This document shows positions 1 to 8,387 of a DNA stretch of 64,000 nucleotides, in pieces (within the stretch, counting starts at the first letter, position 1; the number at the start of each line of letters is the position of its first letter). Source of the DNA: Streptomyces cyaneochromogenes (GTDB taxonomy: Bacteria; Actinomycetota; Actinomycetes; Streptomycetales; Streptomycetaceae). The translations under genes were made by a program, and so were the position numbers. The DNA lies in the NCBI RefSeq assembly GCF_003963535.1, contig NZ_CP034539.1, positions 5,952,001-6,016,000 on the forward strand, read 5' to 3'. The notes under the pieces were generated by a model, which did not search any database, was not told where the DNA came from, and worked only from the letters and a program-made list of their open reading frames with translations.

Positions 1-2
1 CC

Positions 3-1349
3 GCTGAAGACCTGTCGATGTTCGGCACCGACCCCTGGTGGCTGGTCGTCATCAAGGCGGTGTTCTGCTTCGCCTTCCTGATGGTGACCGTGCTGTTCTC
101 CATCGTCTGGGAGCGCAAGGTCGTCGCCTGGATGCAGCTGCGCATCGGCCCCAACCGGCACGGCCCCTGGGGCATGCTCCAGTCGCTCGCCGACGGCATC
201 AAGCTGATGCTGAAGGAAGACGTCATCGTCAAACGCGCGGACAAGGTGGTCTACGTCCTCGCGCCGATCGTCGCGGCCATCCCGGCCTTCATGGCGATCG
301 CGGTGATCCCCTTCGGCCCGGCCGGCAACGAGATCTCGATCTTCGGCCAGCGCACCACGATGCAGCTCACCGACCTGCCGATCGCGATGCTCTACATCCT
401 CGCGGTCGCCTCGGTGGGCATCTACGGCATCGTGCTGGCGGGTTGGAGTTCCGGATCCACCTACCCGCTGCTCGGCGGCCTTCGCTCCTGCGCGCAGATG
501 ATCTCGTACGAGATCGCCATGGGCGCCGCCTTCGCCTCGGTGTTCCTCTACTCCGGGTCGATGTCGACGTCGGCGATCGTCGAGGCGCAGCAGGACCGGT
601 GGTACATCGTCCTGCTGCCGGTCTCCTTCGTGATCTACATCATCACGATGGTCGGCGAGACCAACCGCGCCCCCTTCGACATGCCGGAGTCCGAGGGCGA
701 CCTCGTCGGCGGCTTCAACACCGAGTACTCGTCGATCAAGTTCGCGATGTTCATGCTCGCCGAGTACGTGAACATGGTGACGGTCTCCGCGGTGTCGGTG
801 ACGCTCTTCCTGGGCGGCTGGCGGGCCCCGTATCCGGTCAGCGCCTTCTGGGAGGGCGCGAACCACGGCTGGTGGCCGCTGCTCTGGTTCGTGATCAAGG
901 TTCAGCTGCTGCTCTTCTTCTTCATCTGGCTGCGCGGCACGCTGCCTCGCGTCCGCTACGACCAGCTGATGAAGCTCGGCTGGAAGGTCCTCATCCCGGT
1001 CTCCGTCGTCTGGCTGATGCTCGTCGCGACCGTGCGGACTCTTCGCAACGAGAACTACGAATTCGCCGATATCGCCCTCTACGTCGGCGGCGGCATCCTC
1101 GCGCTGCTGCTCCTCTCCTTCGTCGTGGACATGTTCCGCGAGCGGACGAAGGCGGCCGGGGAGCCCGCCGAGGAACCCGCCGGCTTCGACGCGATGGCGG
1201 GCGGATTCCCCGTACCGCCACTGCCCGGACAGGAGCTTCCGCCGGTGCCGCGACGCCGTTCGCGCCGGGAGCGCGAGCTGATTGTCAGTGGTGGGCCCGA
1301 TACTCAGAGTGATGGATCTCTGGATGGAAAGGAGGCGTCCGATGGCTGA
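3..1349 (+). CDS. nuoH: NADH-quinone oxidoreductase subunit H (5' partial)
   Basis: Membrane subunit of complex I that forms the quinone chamber at the junction of the peripheral and membrane arms. It shows the ERKVVAWMQLRIGPNR motif near the start and the quinone-site loop GETNRAPFDMPESEGDLV followed by FNTEYSS around residues 210-235. Multiple hydrophobic segments are followed by a charged, Pro-rich cytoplasmic tail of about 70 residues typical of actinobacteria. An ATG lies at 18, but the frame is open to the window edge (AEDLS precedes that Met), so the true start is probably upstream. The stop overlaps the nuoI start by 8 nt, showing translational coupling in the main nuo operon. Confidence 0.95.
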   Translation, partial: AEDLSMFGTDPWWLVVIKAVFCFAFLMVTVLFSIVWERKVVAWMQLRIGPNRHGPWGMLQSLADGIKLMLKEDVIVKRADKVVYVLAPIVAAIPAFMAIAVIPFGPAGNEISIFGQRTTMQLTDLPIAMLYILAVASVGIYGIVLAGWSSGSTYPLLGGLRSCAQMISYEIAMGAAFASVFLYSGSMSTSAIVEAQQDRWYIVLLPVSFVIYIITMVGETNRAPFDMPESEGDLVGGFNTEYSSIKFAMFMLAEYVNMVTVSAVSVTLFLGGWRAPYPVSAFWEGANHGWWPLLWFVIKVQLLLFFFIWLRGTLPRVRYDQLMKLGWKVLIPVSVVWLMLVATVRTLRNENYEFADIALYVGGGILALLLLSFVVDMFRERTKAAGEPAEEPAGFDAMAGGFPVPPLPGQELPPVPRRRSRRERELIVSGGPDTQSDGSLDGKEASDG

Positions 1350-1944
1350 GGAGCCCAAGGAGACCAAGCCCGGTTTCCAGAACCCCGTGGCCGGCTTCGG
1401 CGTGACCTTCAAGGCCATGTTCAAGAAGCGGCTGACCGAGCAGTACCCGGAGCAGCAGAAGACCACCGCTCCGCGCTTCCACGGACGGCACCAGCTCAAC
1501 CGCCATCCGGACGGCCTGGAGAAGTGCGTCGGCTGTGAGCTGTGCGCCTGGGCCTGCCCCGCCGACGCCATCTATGTGGAGGGTGCCGACAACACCGACG
1601 AGGAGCGCTACTCGCCGGGCGAGCGGTACGGCCGCGTCTACCAGATCAACTACGCCCGCTGCATCCTGTGCGGGCTGTGCATCGAGGCGTGCCCCACGCG
1701 CGCGCTCACGATGACCAACGAGTTCGAGCTCGCCGACTCCAGCCGCGCCAACCTCATCTACACCAAGGAGCAGCTGCTCGCCGGTCTTGAGGACGGCATG
1801 GTCGACACGCCCCACGCCATCTACCCGGGGACCGACGAGCAGGACTACTACCGGGGTCTGGTGACGGAGGCCGCGCCCGGCACCGAGCGCCAGGTCGCCA
1901 CGTCCAAGGGAGAGAAGCCCGAGGATCAGGAGGTGGAAGCATGA
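1342..1944 (+). CDS. nuoI: NADH-quinone oxidoreductase subunit I
   Basis: Peripheral-arm subunit with two [4Fe-4S] clusters that pass electrons to the terminal cluster. Two complete CxxCxxCxxxCP motifs are visible (CVGCELCAWACP and CILCGLCIEACP). It is 200 residues, normal for actinobacterial NuoI. I chose the ATG at 1342 because a strong AAAGGAGG sits at 1328-1335; a longer frame from 1282 has no such site. It overlaps nuoH upstream and its stop overlaps nuoJ (ATGA). Confidence 0.96.
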   Translation: MAEEPKETKPGFQNPVAGFGVTFKAMFKKRLTEQYPEQQKTTAPRFHGRHQLNRHPDGLEKCVGCELCAWACPADAIYVEGADNTDEERYSPGERYGRVYQINYARCILCGLCIEACPTRALTMTNEFELADSSRANLIYTKEQLLAGLEDGMVDTPHAIYPGTDEQDYYRGLVTEAAPGTERQVATSKGEKPEDQEVEA

Positions 1945-2783
1945 GCGCGCAGCTCGCCGCCTACTCCACCTCCACCGGCGAGGCGTTCCAGTTCTGGATC
2001 CTCGGCACCGTCGCCGTGATCGGCGCCCTGTGCACCGTCTTCATGAAGAAGGCCGTGCACAGCGCGCTCTGTCTCGCCGGGACCATGATCATTCTGGCTG
2101 TCTTCTACCTCGCCAACGGCGCCTACTTCCTGGGCGTCGTGCAGATCATCGTCTACACCGGCGCGATCATGATGCTGTTCCTGTTCGTGGTGATGCTGGT
2201 CGGCGTCACGGCCGCGGACTCCCTGAGGGAAACCATCAAGGGCCAGCGGTGGCTGGCCCTCCTCTGTGGGCTCGGCTTCGGCATCCTGCTCGTCGCGGGC
2301 ATCGGGAACGCCTCGTTGAAGGAGTTCAACGGCCTCGGCCAGGCGAACGCGAACGGCAATGTGGAGGGCCTCGCGACCCTCATCTTCACCAAGTACGTCT
2401 TCGCCTTCGAGATCACCGGCGCCCTGCTCATCACGGCCACCGTCGGCGCGATGCTGCTCACCCACCGCGAGCGCACCGAGCGCGCCAAGACCCAGCGCGA
2501 GCTGTCCGAACAGCGCGTCCGCGAAGGCAAGCACGTCCCGCCGCTGCCGGCGCCCGGCGTGTACGCCCGGCACAACGCGGTCGACATCGCCGGCCTGCTG
2601 CCCGACGGCACCCCGTCCGACCTCACGGTCAGCAAGACCCTGCGCGAGCGCGGCCAGATCCGGGACGTGTCCGCCGAGGCGCTCAACGATCTCAGGGCCC
2701 TGGAACAGCGCGCGGAGGAACGGCTGGAGCGGACCGCCATCGAGCCGTCGACCTTCAAGCGGCCGGAGGAGGCGTCGAAGTGA
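1941..2783 (+). CDS. nuoJ: NADH-quinone oxidoreductase subunit J
   Basis: Hydrophobic complex I subunit (ND6 homologue) with five predicted membrane segments in the first 170 residues, including the conserved YxGAIMMLFLFVVML segment. A hydrophilic C-terminal extension of about 110 residues is rich in charged residues and is seen in actinobacterial NuoJ but not E. coli. Start and stop overlap neighbours by 4 nt, so it is fully embedded in the operon. Confidence 0.96.
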   Translation: MSAQLAAYSTSTGEAFQFWILGTVAVIGALCTVFMKKAVHSALCLAGTMIILAVFYLANGAYFLGVVQIIVYTGAIMMLFLFVVMLVGVTAADSLRETIKGQRWLALLCGLGFGILLVAGIGNASLKEFNGLGQANANGNVEGLATLIFTKYVFAFEITGALLITATVGAMLLTHRERTERAKTQRELSEQRVREGKHVPPLPAPGVYARHNAVDIAGLLPDGTPSDLTVSKTLRERGQIRDVSAEALNDLRALEQRAEERLERTAIEPSTFKRPEEASK

Positions 2784-3079
2784 ACCCGGTCAACTACATC
2801 TATCTCGCGGCCCTGTTGTTCACGATCGGCGCCACCGGCGTGCTGATCAGGCGCAACGCGATCGTCGTCTTCATGTGCATCGAGCTCATGCTCAACGCCT
2901 GCAACCTGACGCTCGTCGCCTTCTCCCGGATGCACGGCAATCTCGACGGCCAGATCATCGCCTTCTTCACGATGGTCGTCGCCGCCGCCGAGGTCGTCGT
3001 CGGGCTGGCGATCATCGTGTCGCTGTTCCGTTCCCGCCACTCGGCCTCGGTCGACGACGCCAGCCTGATGAAGCTCTAA
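2780..3079 (+). CDS. nuoK: NADH-quinone oxidoreductase subunit K
   Basis: Small antiporter-like complex I subunit (ND4L homologue), 99 residues with three membrane helices. Both buried glutamates needed for proton transfer are present, in MCIELMLNACNL and in VAAAEVVVGLA. The GTG start at 2780 overlaps the nuoJ stop (GTGA). Confidence 0.95.
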   Translation: MNPVNYIYLAALLFTIGATGVLIRRNAIVVFMCIELMLNACNLTLVAFSRMHGNLDGQIIAFFTMVVAAAEVVVGLAIIVSLFRSRHSASVDDASLMKL

Positions 3080-3094
3080 GGGGTCGGAAGAATC

Positions 3095-5008
3095 GTGGAG
3101 AACCTGATTGCGCTGCTGATCGCGGCGCCCCTGCTCGGAGCGGCCCTACTGCTGTGCGGCGGCCGGCGCCTCGACGCCGTGGGCCAGTGGGTCGGCACGC
3201 TTCTGTCGTTCGTCTCCTTCGTGTTCGGTGTGATCCTCTTCGCCGACCTGCTGGGCAAGGACGCCGAACACCGCACGCTCACCCAGCACCTGTACAGCTG
3301 GATCCCGGTCGAGGGCTTCCAGGCGGACGTCGCCTTCCGCCTCGACCAGCTGTCGGTGACGTTCGTGCTGCTGATCACCGGCGTCGGCTCGCTGATCCAC
3401 CTGTACTCGGTCGGGTACATGGAGCACGACGAGCGGCGCCGCCGCTTCTTCGGCTATCTGAACCTGTTCCTCGCGGCGATGCTGCTGCTCGTCCTCGCCG
3501 ACAACTACCTGCTGCTGTACGTCGGCTGGGAAGGCGTCGGCCTCGCTTCCTACCTGCTCATCGGCTTCTGGCAGCACAAGCCCAGCGCCGCCACCGCCGC
3601 GAAGAAGGCCTTCCTGGTCAACCGCGTCGGCGACATGGGCCTGTCGATCGCGATCATGCTGATGTTCCTGTGGTTCGGCACCTTCGCCTTCGGTCCGGTG
3701 CTCGGCACCGGCGAGGAGGCCGGGCTCGTCGCCGACACGAGCGAGGGCAGGCTCACCGCCATCGGCCTGATGCTGTTGCTCGCCGCGTGCGGCAAGTCGG
3801 CCCAGGTGCCGCTGCAGTCCTGGCTCGGGGACGCGATGGAGGGCCCGACCCCGGTCTCGGCCCTCATCCACGCGGCGACGATGGTGACCGCGGGCGTCTA
3901 CTTGATCGTCCGCTCCGGAGCGATCTTCAACGCGGCGCCCGACGCCCAGTTGGTCGTCACGATCGTCGGTGCCGTCACGCTCCTCTTCGGTGCGATCGTC
4001 GGTTGTGCGAAGGACGACATCAAGAAGGCGCTGGCGGGCTCGACCATGTCGCAGATCGGCTACATGATCCTCGCCGCGGGCCTCGGCCCCATCGGCTACG
4101 CCTTCGCGATCATGCACCTGGTGACGCACGGCTTCTTCAAGGCCGGGCTGTTCCTCGGCGCCGGATCGGTCATGCACGGCATGAACGACGAGGTCGACAT
4201 GCGCAAGTACGGCAGCCTGCGCAAGTACATGCCGGTCACCTTCGTCACCTTCGGCCTCGGCTATCTCGCGATCATCGGCTTCCCGGGTCTGTCCGGCTTC
4301 TTCTCCAAGGACAAGATCATCGAGGCGGCGTTCGCCAAGGGCGGCACCGAGGGCTGGATCCTGGGTGGTTGCGCGCTGCTGGGCGCGGCCATCACCGCGT
4401 ACTACATGACGCGCGTGATGCTGATGACGTTCTTCGGTGAGAAGCGCTGGCAGCCCGACGAGAAGGGCAACGAGCCGCATCCGCACGAGTCGCCCAAGGT
4501 CATGACGATCCCGATGATCGTGCTGGCCGTCGGGTCGGTGGCCGCCGGTGGGTTCTTCAGCATCGGTGAACGCTTCGTGCACTGGCTGGAGCCCATCACC
4601 GGGTTCGAGCACGGCCACCCGCCGATCAGCGCGGGCGTGGTCACCGGCGCGACCGTCGCGTGCATGGTCATCGGCGTCGCCGTCGCCTACGGCCAGTACG
4701 GCCGCCGCCCGGTCCCGGTCGTCGCCCCGCGCGGGTCGCTGCTCACCCGGGCCGCCCGGCGTGACCTGCTCCAGGACGACTTCAACCACGTCGTCCTCGT
4801 ACGCGGCGGCGAGCACCTCACGCGCTCCCTGGTGTACGTCGACCACACCCTGGTCGACGGCGTCGTCAACGGCACGGCGGCCTCGATGGGCGGCCTGTCC
4901 GGACGGATGCGCAAGCTGCAGAACGGCTTCGCGCGGTCGTACGCGGTCTCGATGTTCGGCGGTGCGGCGATCCTCATCGCCGCGACCCTGCTGATGAGGG
5001 CGGTCTGA
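3095..5008 (+). CDS. nuoL: NADH-quinone oxidoreductase subunit L
   Basis: Largest antiporter-like proton pump subunit (ND5 homologue), 637 residues. Conserved features include YVGWEGVGLASYLLIG with the key glutamate on helix 5, the lysine-bearing segments around ACGKSAQ, and the PTPVSALIHAATMVTAGVYL signature. The C-terminal part should form the long lateral helix and anchor. The GTG start at 3095 gives the usual N-terminal hydrophobic helix. It is 15 nt after nuoK and 5 nt before nuoM. Confidence 0.96.
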   Translation: MENLIALLIAAPLLGAALLLCGGRRLDAVGQWVGTLLSFVSFVFGVILFADLLGKDAEHRTLTQHLYSWIPVEGFQADVAFRLDQLSVTFVLLITGVGSLIHLYSVGYMEHDERRRRFFGYLNLFLAAMLLLVLADNYLLLYVGWEGVGLASYLLIGFWQHKPSAATAAKKAFLVNRVGDMGLSIAIMLMFLWFGTFAFGPVLGTGEEAGLVADTSEGRLTAIGLMLLLAACGKSAQVPLQSWLGDAMEGPTPVSALIHAATMVTAGVYLIVRSGAIFNAAPDAQLVVTIVGAVTLLFGAIVGCAKDDIKKALAGSTMSQIGYMILAAGLGPIGYAFAIMHLVTHGFFKAGLFLGAGSVMHGMNDEVDMRKYGSLRKYMPVTFVTFGLGYLAIIGFPGLSGFFSKDKIIEAAFAKGGTEGWILGGCALLGAAITAYYMTRVMLMTFFGEKRWQPDEKGNEPHPHESPKVMTIPMIVLAVGSVAAGGFFSIGERFVHWLEPITGFEHGHPPISAGVVTGATVACMVIGVAVAYGQYGRRPVPVVAPRGSLLTRAARRDLLQDDFNHVVLVRGGEHLTRSLVYVDHTLVDGVVNGTAASMGGLSGRMRKLQNGFARSYAVSMFGGAAILIAATLLMRAV

Positions 5009-5013
5009 TACCG

Positions 5014-6585
5014 ATGTCCTTTCCTCTGCTGACAGCGACGGCGGCGCTCCCGGCGATCGGGGCGATCGCCACGGCCGCCGTACCGGCCGCACAGCGCACC
5101 GCCGCCAAGTGGCTCGCGCTGCTCTTCTCGCTCGCCACGCTCGCCCTCGCGATCACCGTCCTGGTCCGCTTCGACCCGGACGGCGACCGCTACCAGCTCA
5201 CCGAATCCCACGCCTGGATCGCGGACTTCGGGGTCCGGTACGAACTCGGCGTGGACGGCATCGCGGTCGCCCTGATCGCGCTGACGGCGCTGCTGATCCC
5301 GTTCATCGTCCTCGCGGGCTGGCACGACGCCGACCCGCTGGAGACCGGCAGCAGCCGCTGGCGGCCGACGCAGGGCTTCTTCGCCCTGATCCTGGCCGTC
5401 GAGGCGATGGTGATCCTCTCCTTCGAGGCCACCGACGTCTTCCTCTTCTACATCCTCTTCGAAGCCATGCTCATCCCGATGTACTTCCTCATCGGCGGCT
5501 TCGGGGACCGTGCCCACGAGCACGGCGAGAAGGTGGCGGCGACGCAACGGTCCTACGCGGCCGTGAAGTTCCTGCTCTACAACCTGGTCGGCGGACTGAT
5601 CATGCTGGCCGCGGTGATCGGCCTCTACGTGGTCGCCGGGAACTTCTCGCTCACGGAGATCGCCGAGGCCCGCGCCAGCGGTCAGCTGGACATGGCGACC
5701 AACACCGAACGCTGGCTGTTCCTGGGCTTCTTCTTCGCCTTCGCGGTGAAGGCGCCGCTGTGGCCGCTGCACACCTGGCTGCCCAACGCGATGGGGGAGG
5801 CCACCGCTCCGGTCGCCGTCCTCATCACCGCGGTCGTCGACAAGGTGGGCACCTTCGCGATGCTCCGCTTCTGCCTCCAGCTCTTCCCGGAGGCCAGCAA
5901 GTGGGCGACGCCCGCGATCCTCGTCCTGGCGCTGATCAGCATCATCTACGGCGCACTGCTCGCTGTCGGGCAACGCGACATCAAGCGGCTGGTGGCGTAC
6001 GCGTCGATCTCGCACTTCGGCTTCATCATCATGGGCATCTTCGCGATGACCAGCCAGGGCCAGTCCGGCGCGACGCTGTACATGGTCAACCACGGGATCT
6101 CGACGGCCGCGCTGATGCTGGTGGCCGGCTTCCTGATCTCGCGGCGCGGCTCGCGGCTCATCGCCGACTACGGCGGTGTGCAGAAGGTCGCGCCCGTGCT
6201 CGCCGGCACCTTCCTGGTCGGCGGCCTGGCGACCCTGTCGCTGCCGGGACTGGCACCCTTCGTGAGTGAGTTCCTGGTGCTGGTCGGCACGTTCACCCGC
6301 TACCCGGCGGTCGGCATCATCGCCACCTTCGGCATCGTGCTCGCCGCGCTCTACACCCTCGTCCTCTACCAGAGGACGATGACGGGCCCGGTGAAGCCGG
6401 AGGTCTCGGCGATGCCCGACCTCAGGGTGCGTGAACTCGTGGTCGTCGCCCCGCTGGTCGTACTGCTGATCTTCCTGGGCGTCTACCCGAAGCCCCTCAC
6501 GGACATCGTCAACCCGGCGGTCGAGCAGACCATGTCCGACGTACAGAAGAAGGACCCCCAGCCCGAGGTGGAGGCGGCCAAGTGA
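5014..6585 (+). CDS. nuoM: NADH-quinone oxidoreductase subunit M
   Basis: Antiporter-like proton pump subunit (ND4 homologue) of complex I, 523 residues. It has the FEAMLIPMYFLIG segment with the conserved glutamate, the PLWPLHTWLPNAMGEATAPVAV motif and many membrane helices. Length and order (L-M-N) are canonical. The stop overlaps the GTG start of nuoN. Confidence 0.96.
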   Translation: MSFPLLTATAALPAIGAIATAAVPAAQRTAAKWLALLFSLATLALAITVLVRFDPDGDRYQLTESHAWIADFGVRYELGVDGIAVALIALTALLIPFIVLAGWHDADPLETGSSRWRPTQGFFALILAVEAMVILSFEATDVFLFYILFEAMLIPMYFLIGGFGDRAHEHGEKVAATQRSYAAVKFLLYNLVGGLIMLAAVIGLYVVAGNFSLTEIAEARASGQLDMATNTERWLFLGFFFAFAVKAPLWPLHTWLPNAMGEATAPVAVLITAVVDKVGTFAMLRFCLQLFPEASKWATPAILVLALISIIYGALLAVGQRDIKRLVAYASISHFGFIIMGIFAMTSQGQSGATLYMVNHGISTAALMLVAGFLISRRGSRLIADYGGVQKVAPVLAGTFLVGGLATLSLPGLAPFVSEFLVLVGTFTRYPAVGIIATFGIVLAALYTLVLYQRTMTGPVKPEVSAMPDLRVRELVVVAPLVVLLIFLGVYPKPLTDIVNPAVEQTMSDVQKKDPQPEVEAAK

Positions 6586-8231
6586 GCGCATCAGCCGTCC
6601 ACAGCCTGTGGACAACCGCGGCCGACCCGATCTCGAAGATCGACGCGCCGAAGATCGAGTACGGACAGTTGTCGCCCACCCTGATCGTCGTCGGCGCGGC
6701 GATCGTCGGGGTGCTGATCGAGGCGGTCCTGCCGCGCAGGTCCCGCTACTACGCGCAGGTGTTCGTCTCCGTCGTGGCGCTCGTCGCGGCCTTCGCGGCG
6801 GTCGTCGCGCTGGCGGCCGGCGGGTACGCGACGACCAAGTCGGGCATCGCCGCGATGGGTGCGATCGCCGTCGACGGACCCGCCCTCTTCCTGCAGGGCA
6901 CGATCCTGCTGGCGGGCCTGGTCGGCCTGTTCACCTTCGCCGAGCGGCGACTCGACCCGGCGGCGCACGGCAACCGGGTCGACTCCTTCGCCGCGCAGGC
7001 CGCGGCCGTGCCGGGCAGCGACAGCGAGAAGGCCGCCGTGAAGGCCGGGTTCACCACGACCGAGGTGTTCCCGCTGCTGATGTTCGCGGTCGCCGGCATG
7101 CTGATCTTCCCGGCGGCCAACGACCTGCTGACACTGTTCATCGCCCTGGAAGTCTTCTCGCTCCCGCTGTACCTGATGTGCGCGCTGGCCCGCCGCAAGC
7201 GGCTCATGTCGCAGGAGGCCGCGGTCAAGTACTTCCTGCTGGGTGCCTTCGCCTCCGCGTTCACGCTGTTCGGCATCGCGCTGCTGTACGGGTACGCGGG
7301 CTCCGTGTCGTACGCGACGATCGCGCAGGTCGTCGACGGCACGGTCCCGGACGTCACCCCGGCGCTCGCGGACACGATGGGCAACGACGCGCTGCTGCTC
7401 ATCGGCGCCGCGATGATCGTCATGGGGCTGCTGTTCAAGGTGGGCGCGGTGCCGTTCCACATGTGGACGCCGGACGTGTACCAGGGTGCGCCGACGCCGT
7501 TGACCGGGTTCATGGCGGCGGCGACCAAGGTGGCCGCGTTCGGTGCGCTGCTGCGCATTCTGTACGTCGTCCTGCCCGGGCTGCGCTGGGACTGGCGGCC
7601 GGTCCTGTGGGGTGTGGCGATCGTCACCATGCTCGGCGGTGCGATCGTCGCGATCACGCAGACGGACATCAAGCGGCTGTTGGCGTACTCGTCCATCGCG
7701 CACGCGGGCTTCATCCTCGCGGGTGTCATCGCGGCCACGCCGTCCGGTGTGTCGTCGGTCCTCTTCTACCTGGGCGCGTACTCGTTCGTGACGATCGGCG
7801 CGTTCGCGGTGGTGACGCTGGTGCGCGACGCCGGCGGTGAGGCGACGCACCTGTCCAAGTGGGCCGGCCTCGGCCGTCGTTCACCGCTGGTCGCGGCTGT
7901 GTTCGCGGTGTTCCTGCTGGCCTTCGCCGGCATTCCGCTGACCTCCGGCTTCGCCGGCAAGTTCGCCGTGTTCAAGGCGGCGGCGGAGGGCGGGGCGGGC
8001 CCGCTGGTCGTGGTCGGTGTGATCTCGTCCGCGATCGCGGCGTTCTTCTACATCCGGGTCATCGTCCTGATGTTCTTCAGCGAGCCGAACCCGGAGGGGC
8101 CGACAGTCGCGGTGCCGTCGCCGCTGACGATGACGGCGATCGGGGTCGGCGTCGCGGTCACGCTGGTGCTGGGCGTGGCTCCGCAGTACTTCCTGGACCT
8201 GGCGAGCCAGGCGGGAGTGTTCGTGCGCTGA
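6582..8231 (+). CDS. nuoN: NADH-quinone oxidoreductase subunit N
   Basis: Third antiporter-like subunit (ND2 homologue) and last gene of the main nuo operon, 549 residues. The ALEVFSLPLYLM segment and the VPFHMWTPDVYQGAPTPLT signature identify NuoN. The N-terminal region contains a loop of about 80 residues between the first helices, common in actinobacteria. An exact Streptomyces-type DnaA box (TGTGGACAA) lies in codons 9-11. A strong stem-loop follows the stop. Confidence 0.95.
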   Translation: MSASAVHSLWTTAADPISKIDAPKIEYGQLSPTLIVVGAAIVGVLIEAVLPRRSRYYAQVFVSVVALVAAFAAVVALAAGGYATTKSGIAAMGAIAVDGPALFLQGTILLAGLVGLFTFAERRLDPAAHGNRVDSFAAQAAAVPGSDSEKAAVKAGFTTTEVFPLLMFAVAGMLIFPAANDLLTLFIALEVFSLPLYLMCALARRKRLMSQEAAVKYFLLGAFASAFTLFGIALLYGYAGSVSYATIAQVVDGTVPDVTPALADTMGNDALLLIGAAMIVMGLLFKVGAVPFHMWTPDVYQGAPTPLTGFMAAATKVAAFGALLRILYVVLPGLRWDWRPVLWGVAIVTMLGGAIVAITQTDIKRLLAYSSIAHAGFILAGVIAATPSGVSSVLFYLGAYSFVTIGAFAVVTLVRDAGGEATHLSKWAGLGRRSPLVAAVFAVFLLAFAGIPLTSGFAGKFAVFKAAAEGGAGPLVVVGVISSAIAAFFYIRVIVLMFFSEPNPEGPTVAVPSPLTMTAIGVGVAVTLVLGVAPQYFLDLASQAGVFVR

Positions 8232-8255
8232 CGCGGCGCCTGTGAGCACGGCAGC

Positions 8256-8285
8256 GGCTCGGCTCCCTTCCGAGGGAGCCGAGCC
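8256..8285 (+). terminator. Terminator of the main nuo operon
   Basis: A perfect 13-bp inverted repeat (GGCTCGGCTCCCT / AGGGAGCCGAGCC) with a 4-nt loop, starting 25 nt after the nuoN stop. There is no T-tract, as usual for Streptomyces terminators. Confidence 0.85.
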
Positions 8286-8387
8286 TCTCTGCTGTGGCGG
8301 GCGGGGGAGGAGCCTGTGGATAACTCCGGTGATGTCCGTGGCGGCCCCTATCGTGGATGCAGTGGTCGAGGGACGACGTACGGGGGC

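Noticed and set aside
3146..5092. Very long open frame on the minus strand opposite nuoL, and similar long frames opposite most genes
   Set aside because: High GC leaves few stop codons. Composition is Arg/Gly/Asp/His-rich without motifs, and the other strand encodes a well-conserved protein.
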